From: Streptomyces flaveolus
GTDB lineage: Bacteria > Actinomycetota > Actinomycetes > Streptomycetales > Streptomycetaceae
Direction: 5' to 3'
DNA: 64,000 nt
Assembly (NCBI RefSeq): GCF_000716535.1
Contig: NZ_JNWV01000016.1
Span: 186,001-250,000, forward strand
Shown here: positions 47,636-56,200 of the stretch, piece after piece
Numbering within the stretch: position 1 is the first letter of the stretch
Layout of the letters: each line of letters begins with the position of its first letter
Position numbers and translations under genes: made by a program
Notes under the pieces: model-generated
The model's input: the letters and a program-made list of their open reading frames with translations, nothing else
Told to the model about the DNA's origin: nothing
The model's database searches: none

Positions 47636-47654
47636 CTCGTGCACGTGCATTTGC
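47636..47654 (+). promoter_or_regulatory. Candidate XRE operator before the DUF397 gene
   Basis: CTCGTGCACGTGCATTTGC recurs inverted, with one mismatch, at 48709-48727 in the divergent promoter region of the ATPase and XRE genes. A further partial copy (ATCTGCACGTG) follows at about 47661. The DUF397 start lies about 100 bp downstream. Confidence 0.6.
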
Positions 47655-47748
47655 TCATGCATCTGCACGTGAACAGAGCTATGATCCGAGTCAGTTGACT
47701 ACAGCATCTATGGCCTCACCAGCCAGTGCACCACTCGGGGAGCGACCT

Positions 47749-48018
47749 GTGGACCGCGACGTTGACGGCGTGTACGGGGGGTACGACGTGTACAACGGCA
47801 TGGCTGCCACGCAGCTGGACGGAGTGGCCTGGCAGAAGAGCAGGCACAGCAACTCGCAGGGATCCTGCGTGGAGTTCGCGCGGCTGCCGGGCGGTGAGGT
47901 CGCCGTGCGCAACTCGCGCTTCCCGGACGGACCGGCGCTCGTCTACACGCGCGCGGAGATCGAAGCGATGCTCCTGGGCGTCAAGGACGGGGAGTTCGAC
48001 CACCTGATAGCGAGCTGA
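47749..48018 (+). CDS. DUF397 small acidic protein
   Basis: An 89-residue protein with the DUF397 core WQKSRHSNSQGSCVEFARLPGGEVAVRNSRFPDGPALVYTRAEIEAML. Such proteins (BldB/WhiJ-associated family) are encoded with XRE regulators throughout Streptomyces and antagonise or assist them, by a mechanism that is not well known. GTG at 47749 is chosen because GGGAG lies six bases upstream; ATG at 47710 or TTG at 47695 would add up to 18 residues and lie near a TATGAT -10 box. Confidence 0.85.
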   Translation: MDRDVDGVYGGYDVYNGMAATQLDGVAWQKSRHSNSQGSCVEFARLPGGEVAVRNSRFPDGPALVYTRAEIEAMLLGVKDGEFDHLIAS

Positions 48019-48128
48019 CGCCGGCAGCCCCGTCCGTTCCGCGTCGCTGGCAACGATGTCGGCGGGAGTGATCCGCACGGACCGGTGGACGCGCGTAGAT
48101 ACCGCGCGTCCACCGGTGCCCCCGTGGA

Positions 48129-48623
48129 TCAGCTGGCCGTGTGCAGCCGGAACAGCGCCCAGACCACCTTGCCGTCGAGGGTGCCCGCGAGCGGGTGCCA
48201 GCCCCAGCTGTCGGCGAAGGAGTCGACGAGGAACAGCCCGCGGCCCGACTCGGCCGAGAAGTCGTCCGAGTCCCGCGGTGCCGGGGTCTCGTGGCTCGGG
48301 TCGCGCACCGCGCACACCAGCCGCTCGGTCCAGCGCATCAGGTGCAGCCGCACGGACGGGTGCTCCTCGCCCCGGCACGGCGCGGTCGGCACCGCGTGGC
48401 GCAGCGCGTTGGTGACGAGTTCGGAGACGACGAGGCAGATGTCGTCGAAGCGGTCACCGACGTCCCACTGCTCCAGGGTGCACCGGGTGAAGCGCCGGGC
48501 CTCGCGCACCGCCTCGAACCGGGCGGGCAGTGCGCAGGAGGCGGCATCGGACACGGCCGCGGGATCCAGCGGCGGAAGGCCCTGCCGTAACGGCTTGAGC
48601 ATGGTCGATCCATTCGTCCCCAT
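48129..48623 (-). CDS. Anti-sigma-type ATP-binding protein (HATPase_c)
   Basis: A 164-residue GHKL-fold protein. The N-box is ICLVVSELVTNALRHA, and the G-box region reads ESGRGLFLVDSFADSWGW. Such RsbW-like proteins are the third member of DUF397/XRE loci in Streptomyces; most have not been shown to bind a sigma factor. ATG at 48623 has GGGAG eight bases upstream. It is divergent from the XRE gene, sharing a ~310-bp promoter region. Confidence 0.85.
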   Translation of the reverse strand: MGTNGSTMLKPLRQGLPPLDPAAVSDAASCALPARFEAVREARRFTRCTLEQWDVGDRFDDICLVVSELVTNALRHAVPTAPCRGEEHPSVRLHLMRWTERLVCAVRDPSHETPAPRDSDDFSAESGRGLFLVDSFADSWGWHPLAGTLDGKVVWALFRLHTAS

Positions 48624-48931
48624 GCGAGGCACTCCCGGGAATTCGCGGTCGTTGCGATGCAGCGGTGGCGCGGCACCATGGTTTCGGATGCGCACACCAG
48701 ATGCAAGGGCAGATGCACGTGCACGAGACCGAAATGGCACTGCCCGTACCGCTTCTTGGCCATTTTTTCTGCCATCTTCACGATGTTTCCGCCAGAGGTC
48801 CGGACCTCTCCCTGGTCCGCGCCCGGTGGAAACGGGTGGGCTCTTTCCGTTTCTGTAACCGGGCAAGTACTGCTCGAAGTGTTTTAGTGGCAGACTTCGG
48901 CCCCTGAAGACGGTTGGGGAGGCTGGCGAAA
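48624..48931. other. Divergent promoter region of the ATPase and XRE genes
   Basis: About 308 bp, relatively AT-rich at 48740-48890, and containing the GCAGATGCACGTGCACGAG site at 48709-48727. No gene was found. Confidence 0.6.
48709..48727 (-). promoter_or_regulatory. Second copy of the XRE operator
   Basis: GCAGATGCACGTGCACGAG is the reverse complement, at 18 of 19 positions, of the 47636-47654 site. It lies between the divergent ATPase and XRE starts, so one regulator could control all three genes of the locus. Confidence 0.6.
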
Positions 48932-49792
48932 GTGAGCGCGGGAGAGCCCGGATCGGTGGTGCGGCGGATGCTGCTCGGCTCGCAACTCAGGCGACTGCGG
49001 GAAGCGCGGGGGATCACGCGCGAGGCGGCGGGGTACTCGATCCGCGCCTCGGAGTCGAAGATCAGCCGGATGGAGCTGGGCCGGGTGAGTTTCAAGACGA
49101 GGGACGTCGAGGACCTGCTCACGCTGTACGGCATCACGGACGAGGCCGAGCGCGAGTCGCTGCTCTCCCTCGCCCGGGAGGCCAACGTGGCGGGCTGGTG
49201 GCACAGTTACACCGACGTCCTGCCCAGCTGGTTCCCCACCTATGTGGGCCTGGAGGGCGCCGCCTCGCTGATCCGCGCCTACGAGGTGCAGTTCGTGCAC
49301 GGCCTGCTGCAGACCGAGGAGTACGCCCGCGCGGTGGTCCGGCGCGGCATGAAGGGCGCGAGCGTCGCCGACGTCGAACGCCGGGTCGCGCTGCGCCTGG
49401 AGCGGCAGAAGTACCTGCTCGCCGACAACGCCCCCGAGTTCCACATCGTCCTGGACGAGGCCGCCCTGCGCCGCCCCTACGGGGACCGCGAGGTGATGCG
49501 CGGCCAGCTCCAGCACCTGATCGACATCTCCGAGCGGCCCAACGTACGGCTCCAGGTCATGCCGTTCAGCTTCGGTGGGCACTCCGGTGAGAGCGGCGCC
49601 TTCACCATCCTCAGCTTCCCCGAGTCCGACCTGTCCGACGTGGTCTATCTGGAACAGCTCACCAGCGCCCTCTACCTGGACAAGCGCGAGGACGTCGCCC
49701 AGTACGAGCAGGCCCTGAAGGAGCTCCAGCAGGACAGCCCCGGCCCGGACGAGAGCCGCGACCTCCTGCGCGGACTGCTGCAACTCTCCTGA
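48932..49792 (+). CDS. XRE-family regulator with DUF5753 domain (WhiJ-type)
   Basis: A 286-residue DNA-binding protein. The helix-turn-helix spans LGSQLRRLREARGITREAAGYSIRASESKISRMELGRVSF. The DUF5753 part begins around YTDVLPSWFPTYVGLEGAASLIRAYEVQFVHGLLQTEEYARAV and ends in VVYLEQLTSALYL. These regulators, with DUF397 partners, control development or antibiotic production in several loci. GTG at 48932 is chosen because GGAGG lies nine bases upstream; a TTG 18 bp earlier is in frame. Confidence 0.92.
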   Translation: MSAGEPGSVVRRMLLGSQLRRLREARGITREAAGYSIRASESKISRMELGRVSFKTRDVEDLLTLYGITDEAERESLLSLAREANVAGWWHSYTDVLPSWFPTYVGLEGAASLIRAYEVQFVHGLLQTEEYARAVVRRGMKGASVADVERRVALRLERQKYLLADNAPEFHIVLDEAALRRPYGDREVMRGQLQHLIDISERPNVRLQVMPFSFGGHSGESGAFTILSFPESDLSDVVYLEQLTSALYLDKREDVAQYEQALKELQQDSPGPDESRDLLRGLLQLS

Positions 49793-49879
49793 CGATCCTC
49801 AACTACATTGACCCACAAGTAGGATGACGTGCGATCAGACCTGGCGTAGATCTGTGGCCGCTAGCGATTGAGGGATCAC

Positions 49880-51340
49880 ATGTCGTCCTACTTCACCGAC
49901 CTGGCCCAGCAGTACATCGACGGCGAGTGGCGACCGGGCACCGGCTCGTGGGACGTCATCGACTTCAATCCCTACGACGACGAGAAGCTGGCCTCGATCA
50001 CGGTGGCCACGGTCGACGAGGTGGACCAGGCCTACCAGGCAGCCGCCCGCGCCCAGAAGAAGTGGGCCGAGACCAATCCCTACGCCCGGCGTGCTGTCTT
50101 CGAGCGGGCCCTGAGGCTGATAGAGGACCGCGAGCAGGAGATAGCCGACCTGATCATCGCGGAGCTGGGCGGCACGCGCGTCAAGGCCGGCTTCGAGCTG
50201 CACCTCGCCAAGGAGTTCCTGCGCGAGTCGGTGCACCTCGCCCTGCGCCCCGAGGGCCGGATCCTGCCCTCCCCGGGCGAGGGCAAGGAGAACCGCGTCT
50301 ACCGCGTCCCGGTCGGCGTCGTGGGCGTCATCAGCCCCTTCAACTTCCCGTTCCTGCTGTCGCTGAAGTCGGTCGCGCCGGCCCTCGCGCTCGGCAACGC
50401 CGTGGTGCTCAAGCCGCACCAGAACACCCCGATCGCCGGCGGCACCCTGCTCGCGAAGATCTTCGAGGAGGCCGGGCTGCCCGGCGGCCTGCTCAACGTC
50501 GTCGTCACCGACATCGCCGAGATCGGTGACGCGTTCCTCGAGCACCCCGTCCCGAAGGTCATCTCCTTCACCGGTTCCGACAAGGTCGGCCGGCACGTCG
50601 CCACCGTCTGCGCCAAGCACTTCAAGCGCGCGGTCCTCGAACTGGGCGGCAACAGCGCGCTGGTGGTGCTGGACGACGCCGACATCGACTACGCGGTGGA
50701 CGCGGCGGTCTTCAGCCGGTTCGTGCACCAGGGCCAGGTCTGCATGGCCGCCAACCGGGTCCTGGTGGACGCGTCCGTGGCCGACGAGTTCACCGAGAAG
50801 TTCGTCGCCAAGGTCCGCACCCTCAAGGTCGGCGACCCCCGCGACCCGGAGACCGTGATCGGCCCGGTGATCAACTCCGCGCAGGCGGGCGCCGTCTCCG
50901 GCACCGTGGAGCAGGCGCTCGCCGAGGGCGCCACCGCCCTGGTGCGCGGCACCACGACCAACAACCTGGTCGAGCCGACCGTGCTGACCGGCGTCCCGGC
51001 CGGCTCCCCGCTGCTCCAGCAGGAGATCTTCGGCCCGGTCGTCTTCCTCCTCACGTTCGACGGCGAGGAGGAGGCGGTCAGGATCGTCAACGACACCCCG
51101 TACGGTCTCAGTGGCGCCGTCCACACGGCCGACATCGAGCGGGGTGTGGCCTTCGCCAAGCGGATCGACACCGGCATGTTCCACGTGAACGACGGCACGG
51201 TCCACGACGAGCCGATCGTGCCCTTCGGCGGTGAGAAGCACTCCGGCCTCGGCCGTCTCAACGGTGAGTCCACGCTGGAGGCGTTCACCTCGGTCAAGTG
51301 GATCTCCGTGCAGCACGGGCGCAGCGCGTTCCCGTTCTAG
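49880..51340 (+). CDS. NAD(P)-dependent aldehyde dehydrogenase
   Basis: A 486-residue cytosolic enzyme oxidising an aldehyde to the acid. The catalytic cysteine is Cys288 in GQVCMAANRV, the general base Glu254 in LELGGNSALVV, and the oxyanion asparagine is in SPFNFP. The sequence resembles the benzaldehyde/salicylaldehyde branch of the superfamily, so an aromatic or general aldehyde is a reasonable guess. ATG at 49880 has GAGGGA upstream. An inverted repeat after the stop probably ends transcription. Confidence 0.92.
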   Translation: MSSYFTDLAQQYIDGEWRPGTGSWDVIDFNPYDDEKLASITVATVDEVDQAYQAAARAQKKWAETNPYARRAVFERALRLIEDREQEIADLIIAELGGTRVKAGFELHLAKEFLRESVHLALRPEGRILPSPGEGKENRVYRVPVGVVGVISPFNFPFLLSLKSVAPALALGNAVVLKPHQNTPIAGGTLLAKIFEEAGLPGGLLNVVVTDIAEIGDAFLEHPVPKVISFTGSDKVGRHVATVCAKHFKRAVLELGGNSALVVLDDADIDYAVDAAVFSRFVHQGQVCMAANRVLVDASVADEFTEKFVAKVRTLKVGDPRDPETVIGPVINSAQAGAVSGTVEQALAEGATALVRGTTTNNLVEPTVLTGVPAGSPLLQQEIFGPVVFLLTFDGEEEAVRIVNDTPYGLSGAVHTADIERGVAFAKRIDTGMFHVNDGTVHDEPIVPFGGEKHSGLGRLNGESTLEAFTSVKWISVQHGRSAFPF

Positions 51341-51393
51341 TCGCGCCCCTGTCGTCCCGCGGCCGGAACTTTCCGGCGCGCCTTTTCCGCGTC

Positions 51394-51430
51394 CGGGCCA
51401 TTGAGGACAGCATCTGACCTCAATGGCCCG
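51394..51430 (+). terminator. Hairpin after the aldehyde dehydrogenase gene
   Basis: Perfect 13-bp stem CGGGCCATTGAGG (51394-51406) with its complement (51418-51430) and an 11-base loop. It lies 63 bp before the DinB-like start, so it could also be an operator for that gene. Confidence 0.7.
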
Positions 51431-51492
51431 TAGCGTCTTCGGTGTCGGGGGGAACGGCCCCGGCGAACCGGTCCGACGAAAGGCGGCACGCC

Positions 51493-52041
51493 ATGGTCAC
51501 GCACGTTCCGGCGGAGGCGACGGGCGACGAGCGCGGGGCACTGCTCGCGTTCATCGAGGAACAGCGCGGAGGGATCCGGCGGGCGCTGCTCGGGCTGACC
51601 GAGGAGCAGGCCCGTACCCGGCCCAGCGCCAGCGAGTTGTCCCTGGGCGGCCTGCTCAAGCATGTCGCCGAGGTGGAGCACAGCTGGATCGCCCGGGCGA
51701 AGCAGGAGCCGCCGGCGGTGAAGCGCGACGAGTCGAACTGGCACGAGACCTTCCAGCTCCTCGGTGACGAGACGGTCGCCTCGCAGCTGGCGTACTGGGC
51801 GCAGGTGGCCGCCGAGACGGAGAAGTTCATCCGCTCCGCGCCCAGCCTGGACGACACCTTCCCGCTGCCGCCCGACCCGTGGTTCCCGCCGGAGGGCCGG
51901 GTGTCGCTGCGCTGGCTGTGTCTGCACCTCATCCGCGAGACGGCCCGGCACGCCGGCCACGCCGACATCATCCGCGAGTCCCTGGACGGGAAGACCGCGT
52001 TCGAGCTGGTGGCCCTGGAGCGGGGCGGCTCCTGGGGCTGA
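51493..52041 (+). CDS. DinB-family (DUF664) protein
   Basis: A 182-residue four-helix-bundle protein of the DinB/YfiT superfamily. The three metal-binding histidines are visible in GGLLKHVAEVEHSW and RHAGHADIIRE. Related proteins are thiol-dependent S-transferases (mycothiol or bacillithiol) or hydrolases; which applies is unknown. ATG at 51493 follows AAAGGCGGC. It lies 24 bp before the PadR gene, possibly in one operon. Confidence 0.88.
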   Translation: MVTHVPAEATGDERGALLAFIEEQRGGIRRALLGLTEEQARTRPSASELSLGGLLKHVAEVEHSWIARAKQEPPAVKRDESNWHETFQLLGDETVASQLAYWAQVAAETEKFIRSAPSLDDTFPLPPDPWFPPEGRVSLRWLCLHLIRETARHAGHADIIRESLDGKTAFELVALERGGSWG

Positions 52042-52065
52042 TCGCGGGGTCCTAACCTGGACCCC

Positions 52066-52707
52066 ATGTCAGCGATCCGTCTCCTCGTGCTGGGCGCGGT
52101 CCGCCAGCACGGGCGGGCCCATGGCTACCAGGTCCGCAACGACCTGGAGTACTGGGGCGCAAACGAGTGGTCCAACGCAAAGCCGGGCTCGATCTACCAC
52201 GCCCTGAAGCAGATGGCCAAGCAAGGGCTGCTGCACGCGCACGAGAGCGCGCCGTCCACGGCCGGCGGGCCGCCGCGTGTGGAGTACGAGATCACGGACC
52301 GGGGCGAGGACGAGTTCTTCCGGCTGCTGCGCGAGTCCCTGGTCGCCTACGACCAGAAGATGGACATCCAGTCCGCGGCGATCGGCTTCCTGGTCGAGCT
52401 GCCCCGTGCCGAGGCCCTGGAGCTGCTGCGGGAACGCATCCGCCGGATCGGGCAGTGGCGGACCGCCGTCACCGAGCACTACGTCCCCGAGGACGGCCCG
52501 GAGCAGCTCGGCCACATCGGGGAGATCATGAACCTCTGGGTCCACACGGCCGATTCCGACGCGGCCTGGACCCAGGGGCTCATCGACCGCCTGGAGGCGG
52601 GTGCGTACACCTTCGCGGGGGAGGGCGAGCCGTTCGTGGGCGTGCTCACCGAGGGGCAGGAGAACCCGTACGCGACAGGGGAGCGGCATCCGGAGGACGA
52701 CCGCTGA
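52066..52707 (+). CDS. PadR-family transcriptional regulator
   Basis: A 213-residue regulator. The winged helix is IRLLVLGAVRQHGRAHGYQVRNDL with SIYHALKQMAKQGLL and the wing VEYEITDRGEDEFFRLL. A C-terminal dimerising helical domain follows (RIRRIGQWRTAVTEHY). It precedes an ABC exporter operon, a common arrangement in which PadR represses the exporter until a drug binds. Candidate operators lie at 52728 and 52771. Confidence 0.92.
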   Translation: MSAIRLLVLGAVRQHGRAHGYQVRNDLEYWGANEWSNAKPGSIYHALKQMAKQGLLHAHESAPSTAGGPPRVEYEITDRGEDEFFRLLRESLVAYDQKMDIQSAAIGFLVELPRAEALELLRERIRRIGQWRTAVTEHYVPEDGPEQLGHIGEIMNLWVHTADSDAAWTQGLIDRLEAGAYTFAGEGEPFVGVLTEGQENPYATGERHPEDDR

Positions 52708-52727
52708 TCCAGCGGGCGCGACACTAA

Positions 52728-52786
52728 TCAAGTTTGACCAATCATCTTCCCGGCGTTACGTTCGAGCGAGTAGTCAAACTTGACTA
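52728..52786. promoter_or_regulatory. Two inverted PadR-type operators before the ABC exporter genes
   Basis: TCAAGTTTGAC (52728-52738) is the exact complement of GTCAAACTTGA (52773-52783), the latter inside the palindrome TAGTCAAACTTGACTA with 7-bp arms. The sites flank the likely promoter. Regulation by the adjacent PadR protein is inferred. Confidence 0.7.
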
Positions 52787-52799
52787 ACGAGGGAGCGGA

Positions 52800-53762
52800 A
52801 TGGCCGACACGGCGATCACCGTCGAAGGCGTACGCAAGACCTACGGCGGCACACCCGCCCTGGACGGGCTGGACCTGCACGTCACGCGCGGCACCGTGCA
52901 CGCGGTGCTCGGCCCGAACGGCGCGGGCAAGACCACCCTGGTCCGGATCCTGTCCACCCTGCTCAGGCCCGACAGCGGACGCGTCGGGGTCGCCGGGCAC
53001 GACGTGCTCACCGACGCCCGCGCGGTCCGCCGGCGCATCGGCCTGCTCGGCCAGCACGCGGCCCTGGACGAGCAGCTCGACGGCCGGCAGAACCTGGAGA
53101 TGTTCGCCCGCCTGCACCACTTCGGCGCCCGGCACGCGCGCGTGCGCGCCACGGAACTCCTGGAGCGCTTCGACCTCACGGGCACCGGGCGGACCCCGGT
53201 CAGCCGTTACAGCGGCGGCATGCGTCGCCGTCTGGACCTGGCCGCCTCCCTGATCACCGACCCCGAGGTGCTGTTCCTGGACGAGCCCACCACCGGCCTC
53301 GACCCCCGCGGCCGGGCCGAGGTCTGGGCCTCGGTCCGCTCCCTGGTCGACGGCGGTACGACGGTGCTGCTCACCACCCAGTACCTGGAGGAGGCCGACC
53401 AGCTCGCCCACCGCGTCGCCTTCGTGGACCGGGGCCGGGTCGTCACCGACGGCACCCCCGAGGAGCTCAAGAGCCTCAGCGGCGGAGACCGCGTCGACGT
53501 CGTCCTGCGCGACGCCGACCGGCTCGCCGAGGCGGTGGCCGTACTGCCCCTCTCCGGGACCACCGTCGACACCGACCGCCGGCTGCTCAGCGCCCCGGTC
53601 ACCGACCGCATGGCCGCCCTATCCGGGGTGGTGCGGGCCCTGGAGGCCGCCGGCATCGAGGCCGCCGACATCGCGCTGCGCCGGCCCACCCTGGACGAGG
53701 TGTTCCTGCACCTCACCGGCGACGCGCACCGGGGCGACGACCGAGCGGGGGAGGCCGCGTGA
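52800..53762 (+). CDS. ABC transporter ATPase, DrrA-type
   Basis: A 320-residue cytosolic ATPase. Walker A is [14 protein letters not shown], the signature [12 protein letters not shown], and Walker B with D-loop [14 protein letters not shown]. The C-terminal extension ([20 protein letters not shown]) is typical of the daunorubicin-resistance DrrA group. With the permease it should export a drug or lipid. It follows the PadR regulator, and its stop overlaps the permease start (GTGA). Confidence 0.95.
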   Translation: MADTAITVEGVRKTYGGTPALDGLDLHVTRGTVHAVLGPNGAGKTTLVRILSTLLRPDSGRVGVAGHDVLTDARAVRRRIGLLGQHAALDEQLDGRQNLEMFARLHHFGARHARVRATELLERFDLTGTGRTPVSRYSGGMRRRLDLAASLITDPEVLFLDEPTTGLDPRGRAEVWASVRSLVDGGTTVLLTTQYLEEADQLAHRVAFVDRGRVVTDGTPEELKSLSGGDRVDVVLRDADRLAEAVAVLPLSGTTVDTDRRLLSAPVTDRMAALSGVVRALEAAGIEAADIALRRPTLDEVFLHLTGDAHRGDDRAGEAA

Positions 53763-54520
53763 GCACGCACGTCCTGACCGACTCCTGGACCATGACCCGG
53801 CGCGAACTCGCCCACTGGGCACGGCAGCCCGGACAACTGCTGGTCGCGCTGGTCTTCCCGGTGATGCTGCTGCTGATGTTCGGCTATCTGGTCGGCGGCG
53901 GCCGGGGCGTGCGCGGCGACTACGTCGACTTCCTGGTGCCGGGCATGCTCGTGCTCACCATGGCCTTCGGCCTGGAGGGCACCATGCTCGCGGTCACCCA
54001 GGACCTCAACCGGGGCGTGATCGACCGCTTCCGTTCCCTGCCGATGGCGGACGGCGCGGTCCTCGTGGGCCGCGCGGCCGCCGACATGCTCCAGTCGGCG
54101 GTCGCGCTCGCCCTGCTGACCGGGGTGTCGTACGCGCTGGGCTGGCGGGCGCACGGCGGCGCCGGTGCCTTCGCGGCCGCCGCCGGCCTGCTCCTGCTGC
54201 TCCGTTTCGCGATGCTCTGGATCGGCATCTGTCTCGCCCTGCTCGCCGGCCTCCCGGAGATGGTGCAGGCCGTCCAGATCCTCGTGTGGCCGGCCGGCTT
54301 CTTCTCCAACGCCTTCGCCGTGCCCGCGTCGATGCCCGGCTGGCTGGGCACGGCCGTCGAGTGGAACCCGCTGTCCCGGACCGCGACGGCCGTACGGCAC
54401 CTGCTGGGCGGCCCCGGCGGCGAACCGGGGCACCTCTGGCCGGCCGTCCTGTGTCCGCTCGCCCTGCTGGCGGTGTTCTTCCCGCTGGCCGTACGGACGT
54501 TCGCGCGCCTGGGCCGCTAG
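53759..54520 (+). CDS. ABC transporter permease, DrrB-type
   Basis: A 253-residue membrane protein of the ABC-2 family with six helices, including [22 protein letters not shown] and [36 protein letters not shown] is the usual DrrB cytoplasmic loop that contacts the ATPase. The TAG stop codon (54518-54520) lies inside the left end of a palindromic element, so the C-terminus may have been altered by its insertion. Confidence 0.93.
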   Translation: MSTHVLTDSWTMTRRELAHWARQPGQLLVALVFPVMLLLMFGYLVGGGRGVRGDYVDFLVPGMLVLTMAFGLEGTMLAVTQDLNRGVIDRFRSLPMADGAVLVGRAAADMLQSAVALALLTGVSYALGWRAHGGAGAFAAAAGLLLLLRFAMLWIGICLALLAGLPEMVQAVQILVWPAGFFSNAFAVPASMPGWLGTAVEWNPLSRTATAVRHLLGGPGGEPGHLWPAVLCPLALLAVFFPLAVRTFARLGR

Positions 54521-54735
54521 GGCCGCCGCGGCAAGCCCCCCAGGGCCCGTCTGACAAATCGCGTCGTCGTCCGAAGGGCGGACGCCCGGCGTCAGGCGCG
54601 TGTCCGGGGGCCGTCGAAGGCTGGGGGAGTGCCGGCCCCAGGCCCTCCTACTGGACGTACTCGGGTCTGGGGCCGGCGCGGCGACAGTGCGTGCCTGGCG
54701 TCGCGCGGCAGACGCCGAGACCGGACAGGCCCTAG
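54517..54735. mobile_element. 219-bp palindromic MITE-like element
   Basis: The element is bounded by CTAGGGC (54517-54523) and GCCCTAG (54729-54735), with related inner ends AGGGCCCGTCTG (54542) and CGGACAGGCC. An inner hairpin pairs GCCGGCCCCAG (near 54631) with CTGGGGCCGGC (near 54667), and other arms are partly complementary. There is no coding capacity. From memory, similar sequences with CTGACAAAT recur in Streptomyces intergenic regions. Both convergent neighbours, the permease and gadB, take their TAG stops from its CTAG ends. It may also act as a bidirectional terminator. Confidence 0.6.
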
Positions 54736-56138
54736 TGGTGGAAGCCGGTGGCCGCCCCCTTGTCCCGGGTCAGGGGGTGCGGCTGCCGGCGCAGCTCCGG
54801 CAGCAGGCGGGTCAGGTCGTCCAGGAACAGGTCGGCCAGGTCGTGCGAGAAGCCGTTGCGGCACACGATCCGCAGCACGGACAGGTCCTCACGGTTCGCC
54901 GGGAAGGTGTAGGCGGGCACCAGCCAGCCGCCCTCGCGCAGCCGCCGGGAGACGTCGAAGACGTCGTACGCCGTGACGTGGTCGGCGGTGGTCAGCGCGA
55001 ACACGGGAAGCTGGTCCCCGCGCGTGAGCAGCCGGAAGTCGCCGAGCGCCTCGATCCGGGAGGCGAGCGAGGTCGCCACGTCCCGCGTGGACTGCTGCAC
55101 CGCCCGGTAGCCCTCCCGGCCCAGCCGCAGGAACGTGTAGTACTGCGCCACCACCTGGGCGCCGGGCCGGGAGAAGTTCAGCGCGAAGGTCGGCATGTCG
55201 CCGCCCAGGTAGTTCACCCGGAAGACCAGCTCCTCGGGCAGCGCCTCCCTGTCCCGCCACAGCGCCCAGCCGACGCCCGGGTACACCAGCCCGTACTTGT
55301 GGCCGGAGGTGTTGATCGAGGCCACGCGCGGCAGGCGGAAGTCCCACACCAGGTCCTCGTCCAGGAAGGGCGCCACCATCCCGCCGGACGCGCCGTCCAC
55401 GTGCACCGGGACGTCCAGCCCGGTCCGTTCCTGGAGGGCGTCCAGGGCCGCGCACAGGTCGGCGATCGGCTCGTAGGAGCCGTCGAAGGTCGAGCCGAGG
55501 ATGCCGACGACCCCGATGGTGTTCTCGTCGCACAGCTCGACGGCGGCCTGCGGGTCCAGGTGGAATCGGTCGCCCTCCATCGGGACCAGCCGGGCCTCCA
55601 CCTCCCAGAAGTTGCAGAACTTCTCCCAGCACACCTGGACGTTGACGCCCATGACCAGATTGGGCCGCGCGCCCGGATACCGGTCGGCGTTCCGCTTCGC
55701 CCAGCGCCGCTTCAGCGCCATCCCGGAGAGCATGCACGCCTCGCTCGACCCGGTCGTCGAACAGCCGACGGCCGCCGACGGGTCCGGGGCGTTCCACAGG
55801 TCGGCGAGCATCGCCACGCAGCGCCGCTCCAGTTCGGCCGTGCGCGGGTACTCGTCCTTGTCGATCATGTTCTTGTCCCGGCACTCGCCCATCAGCACCC
55901 CGGCCTGCGGCTCCATCCAGGTGGTGACGAAGGTGGCCAGGTTCAGCCGGGAGTTGCCGTCCAGCATCAGCTCGTCGTGCACCAGCTGGTACGCCGTGGA
56001 CGGCGGCAGCGGGGCGTCCGGGAGCCGGTGCGTGGGCGGGGCCTCGGTCATGCCGCCGACGGGGTTGGCCTCCCCGAAGAACGGGTTGACCGACATCGTC
56101 CGCTCCTCGTGCTTCTCGGGACCTTTGTGCAGGGCCAT
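54732..56138 (-). CDS. gadB: Glutamate decarboxylase
   Basis: A 468-residue PLP enzyme converting glutamate to GABA and CO2 with consumption of a proton. The PLP lysine is in NTSGHKYGLVYPGVGW (about residue 281), and HVDGASGGMVAPF carries the PLP-contacting aspartate. GSTFDGSYEPI and NFSRPGAQVVAQYY are also GAD signatures. The final residues GFHH are followed by a stop inside the palindromic element. The gene lies downstream of a ClC-type channel gene on the same strand, a pairing suggestive of acid resistance. The ATG follows a GAAGCACGAGGAG site inside the usual start area; MSVNPFFGEA 14 codons on is an alternative. Confidence 0.95.
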   Translation of the reverse strand: MALHKGPEKHEERTMSVNPFFGEANPVGGMTEAPPTHRLPDAPLPPSTAYQLVHDELMLDGNSRLNLATFVTTWMEPQAGVLMGECRDKNMIDKDEYPRTAELERRCVAMLADLWNAPDPSAAVGCSTTGSSEACMLSGMALKRRWAKRNADRYPGARPNLVMGVNVQVCWEKFCNFWEVEARLVPMEGDRFHLDPQAAVELCDENTIGVVGILGSTFDGSYEPIADLCAALDALQERTGLDVPVHVDGASGGMVAPFLDEDLVWDFRLPRVASINTSGHKYGLVYPGVGWALWRDREALPEELVFRVNYLGGDMPTFALNFSRPGAQVVAQYYTFLRLGREGYRAVQQSTRDVATSLASRIEALGDFRLLTRGDQLPVFALTTADHVTAYDVFDVSRRLREGGWLVPAYTFPANREDLSVLRIVCRNGFSHDLADLFLDDLTRLLPELRRQPHPLTRDKGAATGFHH

Positions 56139-56200
56139 CGGGCTGTGCCTCCAAAGAAACGGGTGTCGCGAGTGGGTGAGGGAAAGTCAGGTGGGGAGAG

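Noticed and set aside
54517..54735. Insertion sequence with transposase
   Set aside because: At 219 bp it cannot encode a transposase; only a non-autonomous palindromic element is possible.
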